Positions 32,671 through 42,319 of a stretch of DNA of 64,000 bases are shown here, piece after piece. The translations under genes and the position numbers were made by a program. The DNA lies in assembly GCF_900142135.1 (NCBI RefSeq), contig NZ_FQZU01000010.1, positions 86,325 to 150,324 on the forward strand. The letters are read 5' to 3'. The stretch is from Desulfatibacillum alkenivorans DSM 16219. GTDB lineage: Bacteria; Desulfobacterota; Desulfobacteria; Desulfobacterales; Desulfatibacillaceae. A model generated the notes under the pieces. It saw only the letters and a program-made list of their open reading frames with translations. It ran no database searches and was not told where the DNA came from. Every line of letters starts with the position of its first letter. The first letter of the stretch is position 1.

Positions 32671-33792
32671 ATGGCAAAAGTGGCTTTTGTAGGTTGGAGA
32701 GGAATGGTTGGATCGGTGTTGATGGACCGTATGAGGGCTGAGGGCGATTTCAAGACTGCCGGTCTTGATCCCCTGTTCTTCACCACCTCCCAGACCGGAC
32801 AAAAGGCCCCGGATGTGGGACTGGGCGAGTCCCTGCTCCAGGACGCCATGGACGCGGATAAACTCCTGCCCATGGACGTCATCGTAACATGCCAGGGCAG
32901 CGGATATACCAAGGAAATGCATCCCAAACTCAGAAGCATGGGTTGGGACGGATACTGGATCGACGCGGCTTCGGCCATGCGTATGGACGACGACGCGGTC
33001 ATCGTTCTGGACCCGGTGAACAGGCCCGTCATTGACAAGGCCCTGGCTTCGGGGGTGAAAAAATACATCGGCGGCAATTGCACGGTCAGCCTCATGCTCA
33101 TGGCTTTGGGCGGACTGTTTGAAAACGGCCTGGTGGAGTGGATGACCTCCATGACCTATCAGGCGGCTTCGGGCGCCGGCGCCAAGAACATGCGGGAGCT
33201 CATCGCCCAGATGGCTTCCATTTCCGGCGCCAGCAAGGCGCTGCTGGACGATCCCGCTTCGGCCATTCAGGATCTTGACAGGACCGTCCTGGAAACCATG
33301 CGCTCCGGGGATTTTCCCGCGGACAATTTCGGCGTGCCCCTGGCCGGCAGCGTCATCCCCTGGATCGACTCGGAAGTGGCCGACGGCCAAAGCCGGGAAG
33401 AGTGGAAGGGCCTTGTGGAGACCAACAAAATCCTGGGAACCGAAAAGCAGATTCCCATTGACGGCCTGTGCGTCCGCATCGGCTCCATGCGCTGCCATAG
33501 TCAGGCTTTGACCATCAAGCTCACCAGGGACGTTCCCGTGGATGAGATAGAGGACATGCTGGCCAAGGCCAATGACTGGGTCAGGGTCATCCCCAATAAC
33601 AAGGCCGACTCCATGAAGCTCCTGAGCCCCACGGCGGTCACCGGCGGCCTGGAAGTGCCGGTGGGCAGAATCCATAAGTTGAACATGGGGCCTGAATATC
33701 TTGGGGCCTTTACCGTGGGCGACCAACTGTTGTGGGGCGCTGCCGAGCCTCTGCGCAGGATTTTGCAAATCATCCTGGAGTTCATGGGATAG
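32671..33792 (+). CDS. asd: Aspartate-semialdehyde dehydrogenase
   Basis: 373 residues. The N-terminal NADP site [15 protein letters not shown] and the catalytic Cys in GGNCTVSLM (near residue 135) are those of the E. coli-type enzyme. The [13 protein letters not shown] segment is also conserved. It reduces aspartyl phosphate to the semialdehyde, feeding lysine/diaminopimelate, threonine and methionine synthesis. AAAGGATTTGG lies upstream of the ATG. It stands alone with a strong terminator after it. Confidence 0.95.
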   Translation: MAKVAFVGWRGMVGSVLMDRMRAEGDFKTAGLDPLFFTTSQTGQKAPDVGLGESLLQDAMDADKLLPMDVIVTCQGSGYTKEMHPKLRSMGWDGYWIDAASAMRMDDDAVIVLDPVNRPVIDKALASGVKKYIGGNCTVSLMLMALGGLFENGLVEWMTSMTYQAASGAGAKNMRELIAQMASISGASKALLDDPASAIQDLDRTVLETMRSGDFPADNFGVPLAGSVIPWIDSEVADGQSREEWKGLVETNKILGTEKQIPIDGLCVRIGSMRCHSQALTIKLTRDVPVDEIEDMLAKANDWVRVIPNNKADSMKLLSPTAVTGGLEVPVGRIHKLNMGPEYLGAFTVGDQLLWGAAEPLRRILQIILEFMG

Positions 33793-33838
33793 GCCGAAAC
33801 AAGGCTTGTTTCAGGAAAATGGTGTGAGTTAGAACGAT

Positions 33839-33875
33839 AAGGCCGAGGCGGGGAAATCCTGCTTCGGCCTTTTTA
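33839..33875 (+). terminator. Terminator of asd
   Basis: AAGGCCGA at the left pairs with TCGGCCTT at the right, with inner GC pairs, followed by TTTTT. It lies about 50 nt after the asd stop. Confidence 0.85.
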
Positions 33876-34118
33876 ACGGGAACAAAGGCCGTCCCCAACC
33901 CTGATTTTCGGGCGGAGGCGCGGTTTTGTATGGCGTTTCCCCCAAAAATCCTTGAAAAGGCCTTGTATTTAACCATTCGTAAGGGTATACCGATTACCCT
34001 TGGGATAAAATCGGACCGGCGATCCGTTTTTTTCCGCGGCGAGGGGAACGCCGCAAAATGGGGCGGGTATGAGCGTACGTCCCGGTTTTTTGGGCTTCAC
34101 ATTAAGGGGAAAGGGAGC

Positions 34119-35768
34119 ATGGACCGGACATCTGAGGCAAAGCGCAGGGAACTTGTAGCCAACCGCGAAACCTTGAAGCGCATTTTCATCATGCGCGAAG
34201 ACGACTCGGCCAAAGCCACCTTGTTAAAATACATGGAGCAGATTTTTTTCGGGCTCCAGGATTTTTTAAAAGACCACGTAGGCATTACCGAAGAACGCAG
34301 CCTGCGTGAAATGGCCTCCCGCTTCCAAAACAGCCTGATCAGCGAACAGCCGGAAAAAAAGCTGGCCGAAGTCATCACCGAACTGGTGGAAGACATCGCC
34401 CCCCACGCCGTAAACGTGGCCTCGCCTTATTTTGTGGGCCACATGACCTCCGCCATGCCGTTCTTCATGGTCCACCTTGCCGCTTTTGTGGCCGCCCTGA
34501 ATCAGAACGTGGTCAAGCTGGAAACCTCCAAGATCGTCTCCATCGTCGAAAAGCAGCTTTTGGCTAAAATCCACCGGATGATCTACCAGCAGGACGACGC
34601 GTTTTACTCCCGCCATATCCAAAGCGTGGATACGTCTTTAGGCGGATTCACCGAGGATGGCACCCTGGCCAATATGACCGCCCTGTGGGTGGCCCGCAAC
34701 AGCATCCTGAACCAAACCGAAGGCTTCGCCGGCGTGGAGCAGGAAGGCATGTTCGCCGCGTACCAGGCTTTGGGCATCGAGCGGATGGTGGTGCTGGTCT
34801 CCCAATTGGGGCATTATTCCCTGCGCAAGGCGGCGGGGCTCCTTGGTCTGGGCAATAAAAACGTCATCGGCCTGCCCATTGACGCAAACAACCGGGTGGA
34901 CGTGGACGCCCTGGCCAGGGCCGTCAAGGAAATCAGCGCCGACCCCAAAACCCGGATCATGGCTGTAGTGGGCATCGCGGGCGCGACCGAAACCGGGTCC
35001 GTGGACCCCTTGCCCAGGATCGCCGAAATCTGCGCCGAGCATAACATCCACTTTCATGCGGACGCCGCCTGGGGCGGTCCGACCCTGTTTTCCGAAAAGT
35101 ACAAGCATCTTCTGGAAGGCATCGACCTGGCCGACTCGGTGACCATCGACGGGCACAAGCAGTTTTACATGCCCATGACCTGCGGCATGGTGTATTTTAA
35201 AAATCCCTGGGCCATGGACGCCATCGCCTATCACTCCACCTACATCGCCCGGCCCGGCTCCGTGGATTTGGGCATCAAGTCCCTGGCGGGCTCCCGGGCC
35301 TCCACCTCCTTGATCCTGGACAGCGCGCTTAAGGTCATGGGCGTCAAAGGCTACGGCATTCTGGTGGAGCACGGCATTGGGCTGGCCAAGCAATTCGCCA
35401 AGGAAATCCGGGCCAGGGAGCATTTCGAACTGGTCACCCCGCCGGAGTTGAACATCCTCACCTATCGGTACGTGCCCGCGCGTCTGCAGGAAAGATTGAA
35501 AAACGCCGAACCCAAGGAAGCCGTCAGGATCAATCAATGCCTGAACGCCCTGAACATTGTCCTGCAACGGGATCAGCGCGAGGCGGGCAAGAGCTTCGTC
35601 TCCCGGACGACTTTCCGGCGGCCGCCTGAACAAGGTGGAGACGTGGTGGTCTTGCGGACCGTGTTAATGAATCCCATGACCCGCTTGCGCATTCTCAAGG
35701 AAATTCTGGACGAGCAGGAGCAAATCTGTCAGACCAAGCTGGGCAAGGCCTTCGGCGCGATTTGCTAG
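34119..35768 (+). CDS. PLP-dependent group II decarboxylase, PanP-like (aspartate or glutamate)
   Basis: The start chosen is ATG at 34119 with AAGGGAG upstream; the frame is open to 33930 but that stretch looks non-coding. 549 residues. The PLP lysine is in TIDGHKQFYMPMTCGMVYF near residue 355, with HADAAWGG before it. The HKQ-type motif and length match the PanP-like branch, an alternative aspartate 1-decarboxylase giving beta-alanine for pantothenate. Glutamate decarboxylase activity cannot be excluded. It follows asd after a terminator, so the two are neighbours in aspartate metabolism rather than one operon. Confidence 0.8.
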   Translation: MDRTSEAKRRELVANRETLKRIFIMREDDSAKATLLKYMEQIFFGLQDFLKDHVGITEERSLREMASRFQNSLISEQPEKKLAEVITELVEDIAPHAVNVASPYFVGHMTSAMPFFMVHLAAFVAALNQNVVKLETSKIVSIVEKQLLAKIHRMIYQQDDAFYSRHIQSVDTSLGGFTEDGTLANMTALWVARNSILNQTEGFAGVEQEGMFAAYQALGIERMVVLVSQLGHYSLRKAAGLLGLGNKNVIGLPIDANNRVDVDALARAVKEISADPKTRIMAVVGIAGATETGSVDPLPRIAEICAEHNIHFHADAAWGGPTLFSEKYKHLLEGIDLADSVTIDGHKQFYMPMTCGMVYFKNPWAMDAIAYHSTYIARPGSVDLGIKSLAGSRASTSLILDSALKVMGVKGYGILVEHGIGLAKQFAKEIRAREHFELVTPPELNILTYRYVPARLQERLKNAEPKEAVRINQCLNALNIVLQRDQREAGKSFVSRTTFRRPPEQGGDVVVLRTVLMNPMTRLRILKEILDEQEQICQTKLGKAFGAIC

Positions 35769-36061
35769 CCTATTCCCGATTCGAATAAAAAGACGTCCAA
35801 CCCATTTTGCAGCATTCCGGTTCACGCAGGGGCGCCGCTATATTCGTCGTCTCATGGCAATTTCAAGACTTGTTGGCTAATTCCACCTTAAAACATCTTT
35901 GTCAGAAAATTTCTTACACAGGAATCAGAGTTCCAAGAATTTTCCTGAGCCCTATCATTAATATATGATGGGTCCATCGTGGGTATTTCCGTCCCCTGGA
36001 CCGGAGCGGCGGGGGATCAACTTTTATTCCAAAACAATCAGACGAGCAAAAGGAGCGTGTC

Positions 36062-37030
36062 ATGAAAAAGCGGTTAGTTTTCTTGTGTGTGGTAATGACG
36101 GCGATGGCTCTTTGCTTTGGCGGGTCCACCGCCTTCGCCAAGATGTACAAGTTCTCCGGCGGCCCTTCCGGCGGAACATTCCAGTACTATGCCAGCGCCA
36201 TTACTTCTCTGACCAAGGATTCCATGAAAGGCTCGGGCATCAAGGTCCTGGCCAGCTCCTCGGGCGGATCCATCGAGAATATTCGCCTGATCAACGCCAA
36301 TCGGGCTCAGATGGCCGTCGCTTATTCCGGCCATGTTTTCCAGGCCCGCAACGGCAAGCTGAAGAATGACGACCGCAAGTACGAAAACGTGCTGGCCATG
36401 TGCTATTTTTACGGGGCGCCGGCCCAGTTGGTGGTTAAGGCCAAATCCGACATCAAAAAGACCACGGATCTCCAGGGCAAACGCGTGGGCGTCGGCAACG
36501 CCGGCTCCGGCGCTGCGGCCAACTGCGAACTGTTCTTCACGGAACTGGGCATCTGGGAAAATGTGGATCGTCGTTTTCAGGGCTACCGCGCCGCCGCTGA
36601 CGCTTTCAAGAACAATCAACTGGACGCCTTCTGGGTTTTCGTGGGCTATCCCAACGCCTCCGTTATTGAAGCAGCTCTCCAGACCGACATCCGCCTGATC
36701 GACGTGTACAAAGACGCCGAGGAAATCGGCATGTTCAAGAAATACCCCTATTTCTCCAAGGTTGTCATCCCGGCCGGTACGTACAAGGGCGTGGACGAGC
36801 CCACCAACACCTTCCAGGATTCCTCCCTGTGGGTGGCAAGCCCCAGCCTGACCGAAGAAGACGCTTACAAGCTGCTTTCCACGGTGTTCAGCGACGAAGG
36901 CCTGAAGTTCATGGTGGAAACCCATAAGTCCGCCAAGGCCATGAGCATTGAAAACGGCATCAAAGGCATCATTACTCCTTTGCATCCCGGCGCTGAAAAG
37001 TTCTGGCGTGAAAAAGGCGTATTGAAATAA
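36062..37030 (+). CDS. TRAP transporter solute-binding protein, TAXI family
   Basis: 322 residues with a signal peptide (hydrophobic 6-20, cleavage near AFA/KMY). The mature start YKFSGGPSGGTFQYYA is the TAXI signature, followed by SSGGSIENIRLINANRAQMA and GKRVGVGNAGSGAA. TAXI proteins deliver substrates to a fused permease, usually carboxylates or amino acids such as glutamate. AAAGGAGCG precedes the ATG. The permease gene follows after 120 nt. Confidence 0.92.
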   Translation: MKKRLVFLCVVMTAMALCFGGSTAFAKMYKFSGGPSGGTFQYYASAITSLTKDSMKGSGIKVLASSSGGSIENIRLINANRAQMAVAYSGHVFQARNGKLKNDDRKYENVLAMCYFYGAPAQLVVKAKSDIKKTTDLQGKRVGVGNAGSGAAANCELFFTELGIWENVDRRFQGYRAAADAFKNNQLDAFWVFVGYPNASVIEAALQTDIRLIDVYKDAEEIGMFKKYPYFSKVVIPAGTYKGVDEPTNTFQDSSLWVASPSLTEEDAYKLLSTVFSDEGLKFMVETHKSAKAMSIENGIKGIITPLHPGAEKFWREKGVLK

Positions 37031-37044
37031 CAACAGGGATTTCC

Positions 37045-37069
37045 GGGGCCGTCCTTCTGGGGCGGCCCC
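37045..37069 (+). other. GC-rich hairpin between TRAP genes
   Basis: GGGGCCG (37045-37051) pairs with CGGCCCC (37063-37069) without a T-run. It may stabilise the upstream mRNA and allow more binding protein than permease, a common pattern in binding-protein operons. Confidence 0.5.
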
Positions 37070-37150
37070 GCCCAAGCCCGGGGCAGGGGGCGTTTCCGGG
37101 AAAAAGACGGGAGTCTCGGGCTTTCCGCAGGGGAAGAAAACAGGTGAGCC

Positions 37151-38884
37151 ATGTACGATACATTAAATCGCTTTGAAAAAGTTTTGTTCAGCCTCATGTC
37201 GGTTTTTCTGGTGGGGTTTTATTCGTTTTCCGCCGTGTTGAGGCCGGCTGCCAACCAGTTCCACGTCGGCATATATGTTGTCATCACGTACATGCTTATT
37301 TTTCTTCTTTATAAAAGCAAGATTCCCTTTTTGCGGGTGCTTGATTATTTGCTGATGATCCTGTCTCTTTTGGTGTGCGGCTATTTTATGTATAATTACG
37401 AGGCCCTGAACTACCGGGCCGGCGCCGAAACCGACATGGACAAGTATGTGGCCGTGGTGGGCGTTCTCATAGGCATCGAGGCGGCCCGCAGGGTGGTGGG
37501 ATTCGTATTCGTCATCATTGGAATCATTATGATTCTGTACGGCGTTTACGGCATGTACATGCCGGACCTCATCGCCCACCCCGGGGACACCTTCATCGGC
37601 ATTTGCACGTTCATTTATTATCAGGCGGACGGCGTGTTCGGCATCATGGCCAACGTCTTGGCCACCTATGTTTTGCTGTTCGTGCTGTTCGGCGCCTTTT
37701 TGGAAAGCTCCGGAGCGCAGAAATTCTTCATTGACTTTCCGCTGGCCGCCGTGGGCCATCGCGTGGGCGGCCCGGCCAAGGTGGCGGTCATCGCCAGCGC
37801 CATGTTCGGCTCCATTTCCGGCAGCGCCATCGCCAACACGGTTTCCACGGGCGCTTTCACCATTCCGCTCATGAAAAAGGCCGGGTTCCGGCCGCATGTG
37901 GCCGGAGGCATCGAGCCCGCCGCCTCCATTGGCGGCATGTTCATGCCGCCCATCATGGGCGCGGGCGGCTTCATCATGTCCGAGTTGACCGGGGTGCCGT
38001 ATTCCAGAATCATGGTGATCGCTATATTTCCGGCGCTCATGTATTTTTTCAGCGTCTTCGTCATGATTCATTATGAAGCCAAAATTCATAACATCCGGGG
38101 CGACAAATCAGAGATCGGCGCCACCCAGATCTTAAAAAAGGAATGGTATTACACGGTCCCGCTTCTCTTAATCACCGCACTCATGCTGATCGGCTATTCC
38201 CCCGGCTTTGCGGCCGTTTTGGGAATCTGCTCCTGCATCCTGCTCAGCTGGGTGAAAAAAGATACGCGCATAGGTTTAAAAGGCTTTGTGGAGGCTTCCC
38301 GCCAGGGCGCGGAAAGCAGCCTGAAAGTCGGCGCCACGGTGGGCGTCATAGGAATAATAATCGCCGTACTAACATATAGCGGTCTGATTCTGACATTTGC
38401 CGATATCGTCATAGACATTGCCGGTGGACGCCTCTTCCTGACCATCCTGCTAATTGCACTGGCCTCCCTGATCCTGGGCATGGGGGTTCCCGTCACAGCG
38501 GCCTACCTTATCACTGCAGTTGTAGCCGTGCCTGCGCTCACCCATTTGGGCGTCAATGAAGTCGCGGCTCACATGATCGTCTACTGGCTGTCCCAGGATT
38601 CCAATATCACTCCTCCGGTGTGCATAGCGGCCTTTGCAGGGGCGACCATCGCCCAGGCCAATATGTGGCGGACGGCTTTCGCCTCTTTCAAGTTCGCCAA
38701 ATTCTTGTACCTGGCGCCCTTCCTGTTTGGATACGTGCCGGGATTCTCCCTGAACGGGACCTCCGGAGACATTATCAAGGCCATGGTCCTCATTGCAATG
38801 GGAACCTGGTTTTTCGCTTATCTATTGAGCGGGGCCTGGTATTACACCCTGTTCAAAAAAGAGCCTGCTCCGTATAGGGATTAA
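37151..38884 (+). CDS. TRAP transporter permease, fused small and large subunits
   Basis: 577 residues, almost entirely membrane-spanning. The N-terminal part (about 1-130) corresponds to the 4-helix DctQ-like subunit. The rest is the DctM-like large subunit with ASAMFGSISGSAIANTVSTG, GGMFMPPIMGAGGF, LGMGVPVTAAYL and the QDSNITPPVC segments. The fused form is standard for TAXI systems. It would work with the binding protein just upstream, importing the substrate with Na+ or H+. Confidence 0.92.
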   Translation: MYDTLNRFEKVLFSLMSVFLVGFYSFSAVLRPAANQFHVGIYVVITYMLIFLLYKSKIPFLRVLDYLLMILSLLVCGYFMYNYEALNYRAGAETDMDKYVAVVGVLIGIEAARRVVGFVFVIIGIIMILYGVYGMYMPDLIAHPGDTFIGICTFIYYQADGVFGIMANVLATYVLLFVLFGAFLESSGAQKFFIDFPLAAVGHRVGGPAKVAVIASAMFGSISGSAIANTVSTGAFTIPLMKKAGFRPHVAGGIEPAASIGGMFMPPIMGAGGFIMSELTGVPYSRIMVIAIFPALMYFFSVFVMIHYEAKIHNIRGDKSEIGATQILKKEWYYTVPLLLITALMLIGYSPGFAAVLGICSCILLSWVKKDTRIGLKGFVEASRQGAESSLKVGATVGVIGIIIAVLTYSGLILTFADIVIDIAGGRLFLTILLIALASLILGMGVPVTAAYLITAVVAVPALTHLGVNEVAAHMIVYWLSQDSNITPPVCIAAFAGATIAQANMWRTAFASFKFAKFLYLAPFLFGYVPGFSLNGTSGDIIKAMVLIAMGTWFFAYLLSGAWYYTLFKKEPAPYRD

Positions 38885-39041
38885 AAAAAACATGGCCGCA
38901 CGGCCGTCATAAGGGAGGCCGGGGCGCCTTTGGCGCAGGCTTTTCCAATCGCAGTCGTTCAATTTTTTCATTGGCTTGGAAATGCTCCGGTGATATTTAT
39001 CCCGGAGCATTTTCCGTAATGACAATAGGGACCGGCGAAGA

Positions 39042-41540
39042 ATGGCCATACGCTCGAATAAAAAAGAGAGCCCCGAAGGCGCCCTGAGGCAGATCGTCTC
39101 CGTGCTTGCCCTGCTGGCTTTTTTGTCCATTGTTACGGGCGGGGTGCTTTACGTTTCCTTTCTGCAAAAGGCCGCGGTGTCCGAAGCCGACCATCAGGCG
39201 GTCAACCGGATCAAACTGGTCGCCAGGCACATTTCCGATTCCTTGTCCGAAAACGAAAGGCCCGTAAAAACCCTGGCGGGCATGAGGCGCATCGTCAGGG
39301 CGCTGGAAACCACCGACCTGGAAGCCACCGAACAAGCCAACAGGATCCTGGACCATTTCAAGGAAACCCTGAACGCGGACGTCTGCTACCTGATCGACGT
39401 CACGGGCCTGACCATCGCTTCCAGCAATCGCCATTTTACGGACAGTTTTGTGGGCAAGAACTTCGGGTTCAGGCCGTATTTCCAAAAGGCCATGGAAGGC
39501 CGCACAGCCACTTATCTCGCCCTGGGCTCGGTCTCGGACAAACGCGGAGTGTATTCCAGCCATCCGGTCATGGGCTCGGACGGCGAGCTTGCGGGCGTGG
39601 TGGTCATCAAGGCCTCGGTGGATTTGATCGAAAGCTCCCTCACCTCCCGGCCCGAGGAAGACGTCCTGGTGGCGGATCCCAACGGCGTGGTGTTCATCTC
39701 CAGCAAAAAGCAATGGCTTTTAAAAACCCTTTGGCCCCTTAAGAAAGAGCAGATCAACCAGGTGCAGGACTCCCAGCAGTTCGGCCCGGGTCCATGGCCC
39801 TGGATCGGATTCAGGCCCACCGACTCCCCGGACACGGTGGAGCTGAAAGGCGCCCGTTTTCTGATGCATGAAGAGCCCATCCGCTTTTTTCCCGGATGGT
39901 CGGCCTATTACATCCAGAGCGAAGAGGCCATCTCGCAGCGGGTGTCCAGCAATCTGTTCCGGGTGACCGGTATTGTGGTCATTACCAGCATCGTGCTGGT
40001 GGGGCTTTTGGTGTTTTTGCTTTACACCCGGGCTTTGGTGGAGATCAATCGCCGAATTATGGCGGAAGGCGCCTTGCGCCAAAGCGAGGAGCGGTATCGC
40101 GCCATTTACCACAACACGCCGGCCATGCTCCACTCCATCAATTCCAAAGGCCGGCTGGTCAGCGTAAGCGACCACTGGCTCAAAGCCCTGCAATACGAAA
40201 CCGGGCAGGTGATCGGCAAGCATCTGGGGGATTTCATGACGCCTTCCTCCGCCCAATACCTCAGGGAAACCATGATGCCCGAGTTTTTGCGCACCGGAGA
40301 ATGCATCGACGTTTCCTATCAGTTCGTCAAGAAGAACGGCGAGGTGATGGACGTGCTGCTTTCGGCCATTGGCGAGCGGGACGAGGAGGGGCGCTTTGTG
40401 CGCTCCCTGGCCGTATCCGTAGACGTAACCGAGCAGAAAAAGGCCCAGGAAGCCCTGAACCAGGCCCAGGAGAAGCTCAGTCAGCATTCCCAGGAGCTGG
40501 AGCGGCAGGTTTTTCGCAGGACCGAGGAAATATCCAGCATTCTCAAGTATACGCCCAATCTGGTCCATATTAAAGACGCCGCCGGCCGTTACATCATGGT
40601 CAACCGGCGTTACGAGGAAATTTTCGGCATTTCCAACGAGGACGTGCGCGGCAAGACCCAGCACGAAAGCATGCCCAAGGAATATGCGGACGCATTCCGG
40701 GAGGTGGACCATAGGGTTTTGAGCGAAAAAAAGCCGGTTCGGTCGGAGTATGTGGTTCGGGTGGACGGGGAGGATCACAGCTACTTGTCCGTAAAGTTTC
40801 CCATATACGACGAGCAGGGGCGCATCCACGCCATCGGCGGAATTTCCACGGACGTCACCGAGATAAAAAAGGCTCAGGAAGCCCTGCGGCGCCTGTCAAA
40901 CCGCATGATCATCAGCCAGGAGGCCGAGCGCCAGGCCATCGCCCGGGAGCTTCACGACGAACTCGGCCAGATCCTCACCGTGCTTCGCATGGATGCGGTC
41001 TGGTTTAAAAAGCGGTTGAAAGATTCCGACGCCGCCACGCAGAAGCGGGCCTCGGCCATGTGCGAATTGATCGATAAAACCATTGAGGACGTGCGAGGCA
41101 TCGCCGTGCGCCTGCGGCCGGGAGTGTTGGACGACTTGGGCCTGGTGGACGCCCTGGAATGGTACACCAGCGATTTTGAGCGCCGCACCGGCATTACGTG
41201 CATTTTTGAGCATGATAATATTCCCAATTTAGGCAACGCCATTTCCACCGCCGCCTACCGGATCGCCCAGGAGGCGCTGACCAACGTGGTGCGCCACGCG
41301 TCCACGGACCGGGCGGATGTGAGCCTTTCCTTTGACCAGGAAGAATTCACCCTGGTAATTTCAGACAACGGAGTGGGCTACGACGGCGGCATGGTGGAAG
41401 AATCCGAAGGCCTGGGCATCGCCGGCATGAGGGAGCGGGCCATGCTGGCCGGCGGAACCTTGGAAGTGGAAGCGGGCGAGGACGCCGGGAGCCGGATTAT
41501 TTTTCGGATTAAGGTTTCTGGGGCGAATAAGGAGAAGTAG
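39042..41540 (+). CDS. Membrane sensor histidine kinase with Cache and two PAS domains
   Basis: 832 residues. A first helix (about 20-42) and a second (about 305-328) bracket a periplasmic Cache-type domain (SVSDKRGVYSSHPVMG, VADPNGVVF). Two PAS domains follow (about 345-465 and 500-615), separated by a coiled coil. The HisKA_3 box is IARELHDELGQILTVLRMD, and the ATPase has AAYRIAQEALTNVVRHA, SDNGVGYDG and GIAGMRER. This is a NarX/DegS-type kinase. It sits directly upstream of its response regulator, and just downstream of the TRAP genes it might regulate. Confidence 0.9.
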   Translation: MAIRSNKKESPEGALRQIVSVLALLAFLSIVTGGVLYVSFLQKAAVSEADHQAVNRIKLVARHISDSLSENERPVKTLAGMRRIVRALETTDLEATEQANRILDHFKETLNADVCYLIDVTGLTIASSNRHFTDSFVGKNFGFRPYFQKAMEGRTATYLALGSVSDKRGVYSSHPVMGSDGELAGVVVIKASVDLIESSLTSRPEEDVLVADPNGVVFISSKKQWLLKTLWPLKKEQINQVQDSQQFGPGPWPWIGFRPTDSPDTVELKGARFLMHEEPIRFFPGWSAYYIQSEEAISQRVSSNLFRVTGIVVITSIVLVGLLVFLLYTRALVEINRRIMAEGALRQSEERYRAIYHNTPAMLHSINSKGRLVSVSDHWLKALQYETGQVIGKHLGDFMTPSSAQYLRETMMPEFLRTGECIDVSYQFVKKNGEVMDVLLSAIGERDEEGRFVRSLAVSVDVTEQKKAQEALNQAQEKLSQHSQELERQVFRRTEEISSILKYTPNLVHIKDAAGRYIMVNRRYEEIFGISNEDVRGKTQHESMPKEYADAFREVDHRVLSEKKPVRSEYVVRVDGEDHSYLSVKFPIYDEQGRIHAIGGISTDVTEIKKAQEALRRLSNRMIISQEAERQAIARELHDELGQILTVLRMDAVWFKKRLKDSDAATQKRASAMCELIDKTIEDVRGIAVRLRPGVLDDLGLVDALEWYTSDFERRTGITCIFEHDNIPNLGNAISTAAYRIAQEALTNVVRHASTDRADVSLSFDQEEFTLVISDNGVGYDGGMVEESEGLGIAGMRERAMLAGGTLEVEAGEDAGSRIIFRIKVSGANKEK

Positions 41541-41541
41541 C

Positions 41542-42180
41542 GTGATACGGGTTTTGCTTGCAGACGACCATGTAATCGTCCGGGCGGGCTTGCGCCGGAT
41601 TATCGAAGACAGCGAGGACATCAAGGTCATCATGGAAGCCTCCAACGGCAAGGAAGCCATTGACCTGACCCTGGAGCATTGCCCGGACGTTGCGGTCGTA
41701 GACATTTCCATGCCCGGCATGGACGGCCTGGAGGTGGTCGGCAGGCTGCACGCCGAACTCCCGGACCTGCCCATGCTTATCCTGACCATGCATGAAGAGG
41801 AACAGTACGTGGTGCGCGCCATCGAAGCGGGCGCCATGGGGTATATGACCAAAAAGTCCGCGCCGGAGCAGCTTGTCACCGCCATCCGGAAGCTCCACTC
41901 AGGAAGCCGCTTTCTTACCGAAGAGGCCGCCGAGCTTTTGGCTTTGCGGGTTTCCAGGTGGTCCAAGGGGGGCTCGCTTCTGGACTCCCTGTCGAAAAGG
42001 GAGTTGCAGGTTTTGCGCCACCTGGCCTCCGGCCATACGAACCGGGAGATTGCAGACTCCTATCATATCAGCGTAAAAACCGTGGACACCTATCGCGCTC
42101 GTCTGTTAAAAAAACTCAACCTGCGCAATAATGCGGATATCTCCCGGTTCGCTATTCAGAACAACTTGATCAATCCTTGA
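41542..42180 (+). CDS. NarL/FixJ-family response regulator
   Basis: 212 residues from GTG at 41542, one base after the kinase stop, with GGAGA upstream. The receiver domain has VLLADDHVIVRAG, the phosphoacceptor Asp in VAVVDISMPGMDG, and TMHEEEQYV/KKSAP. The C-terminal LuxR-type helix-turn-helix is LSKRELQVLRHLASGHTNREIADSYHIS. It is the partner of the preceding histidine kinase. Its targets are not known; the TRAP genes and the cytochrome pair are the nearest candidates. Confidence 0.92.
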   Translation: MIRVLLADDHVIVRAGLRRIIEDSEDIKVIMEASNGKEAIDLTLEHCPDVAVVDISMPGMDGLEVVGRLHAELPDLPMLILTMHEEEQYVVRAIEAGAMGYMTKKSAPEQLVTAIRKLHSGSRFLTEEAAELLALRVSRWSKGGSLLDSLSKRELQVLRHLASGHTNREIADSYHISVKTVDTYRARLLKKLNLRNNADISRFAIQNNLINP

Positions 42181-42319
42181 GCAAAACCGGTCGCCGCCGG
42201 CCTTTTAAAATTTTGAAAATTTGCACGCCTTGAATTTGTGCTATATGTTGACAATAGGGATTTTTATAATTCTCACTCCAAAATTATTTTCGGCCCGGAC
42301 AACCGGGCTTTGAGGGTGG

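Noticed and set aside
33930..34118. N-terminal extension of the PanP-like decarboxylase
   Set aside because: The residues look random, the extension is unlike the family, and a good ribosome site precedes ATG 34119.
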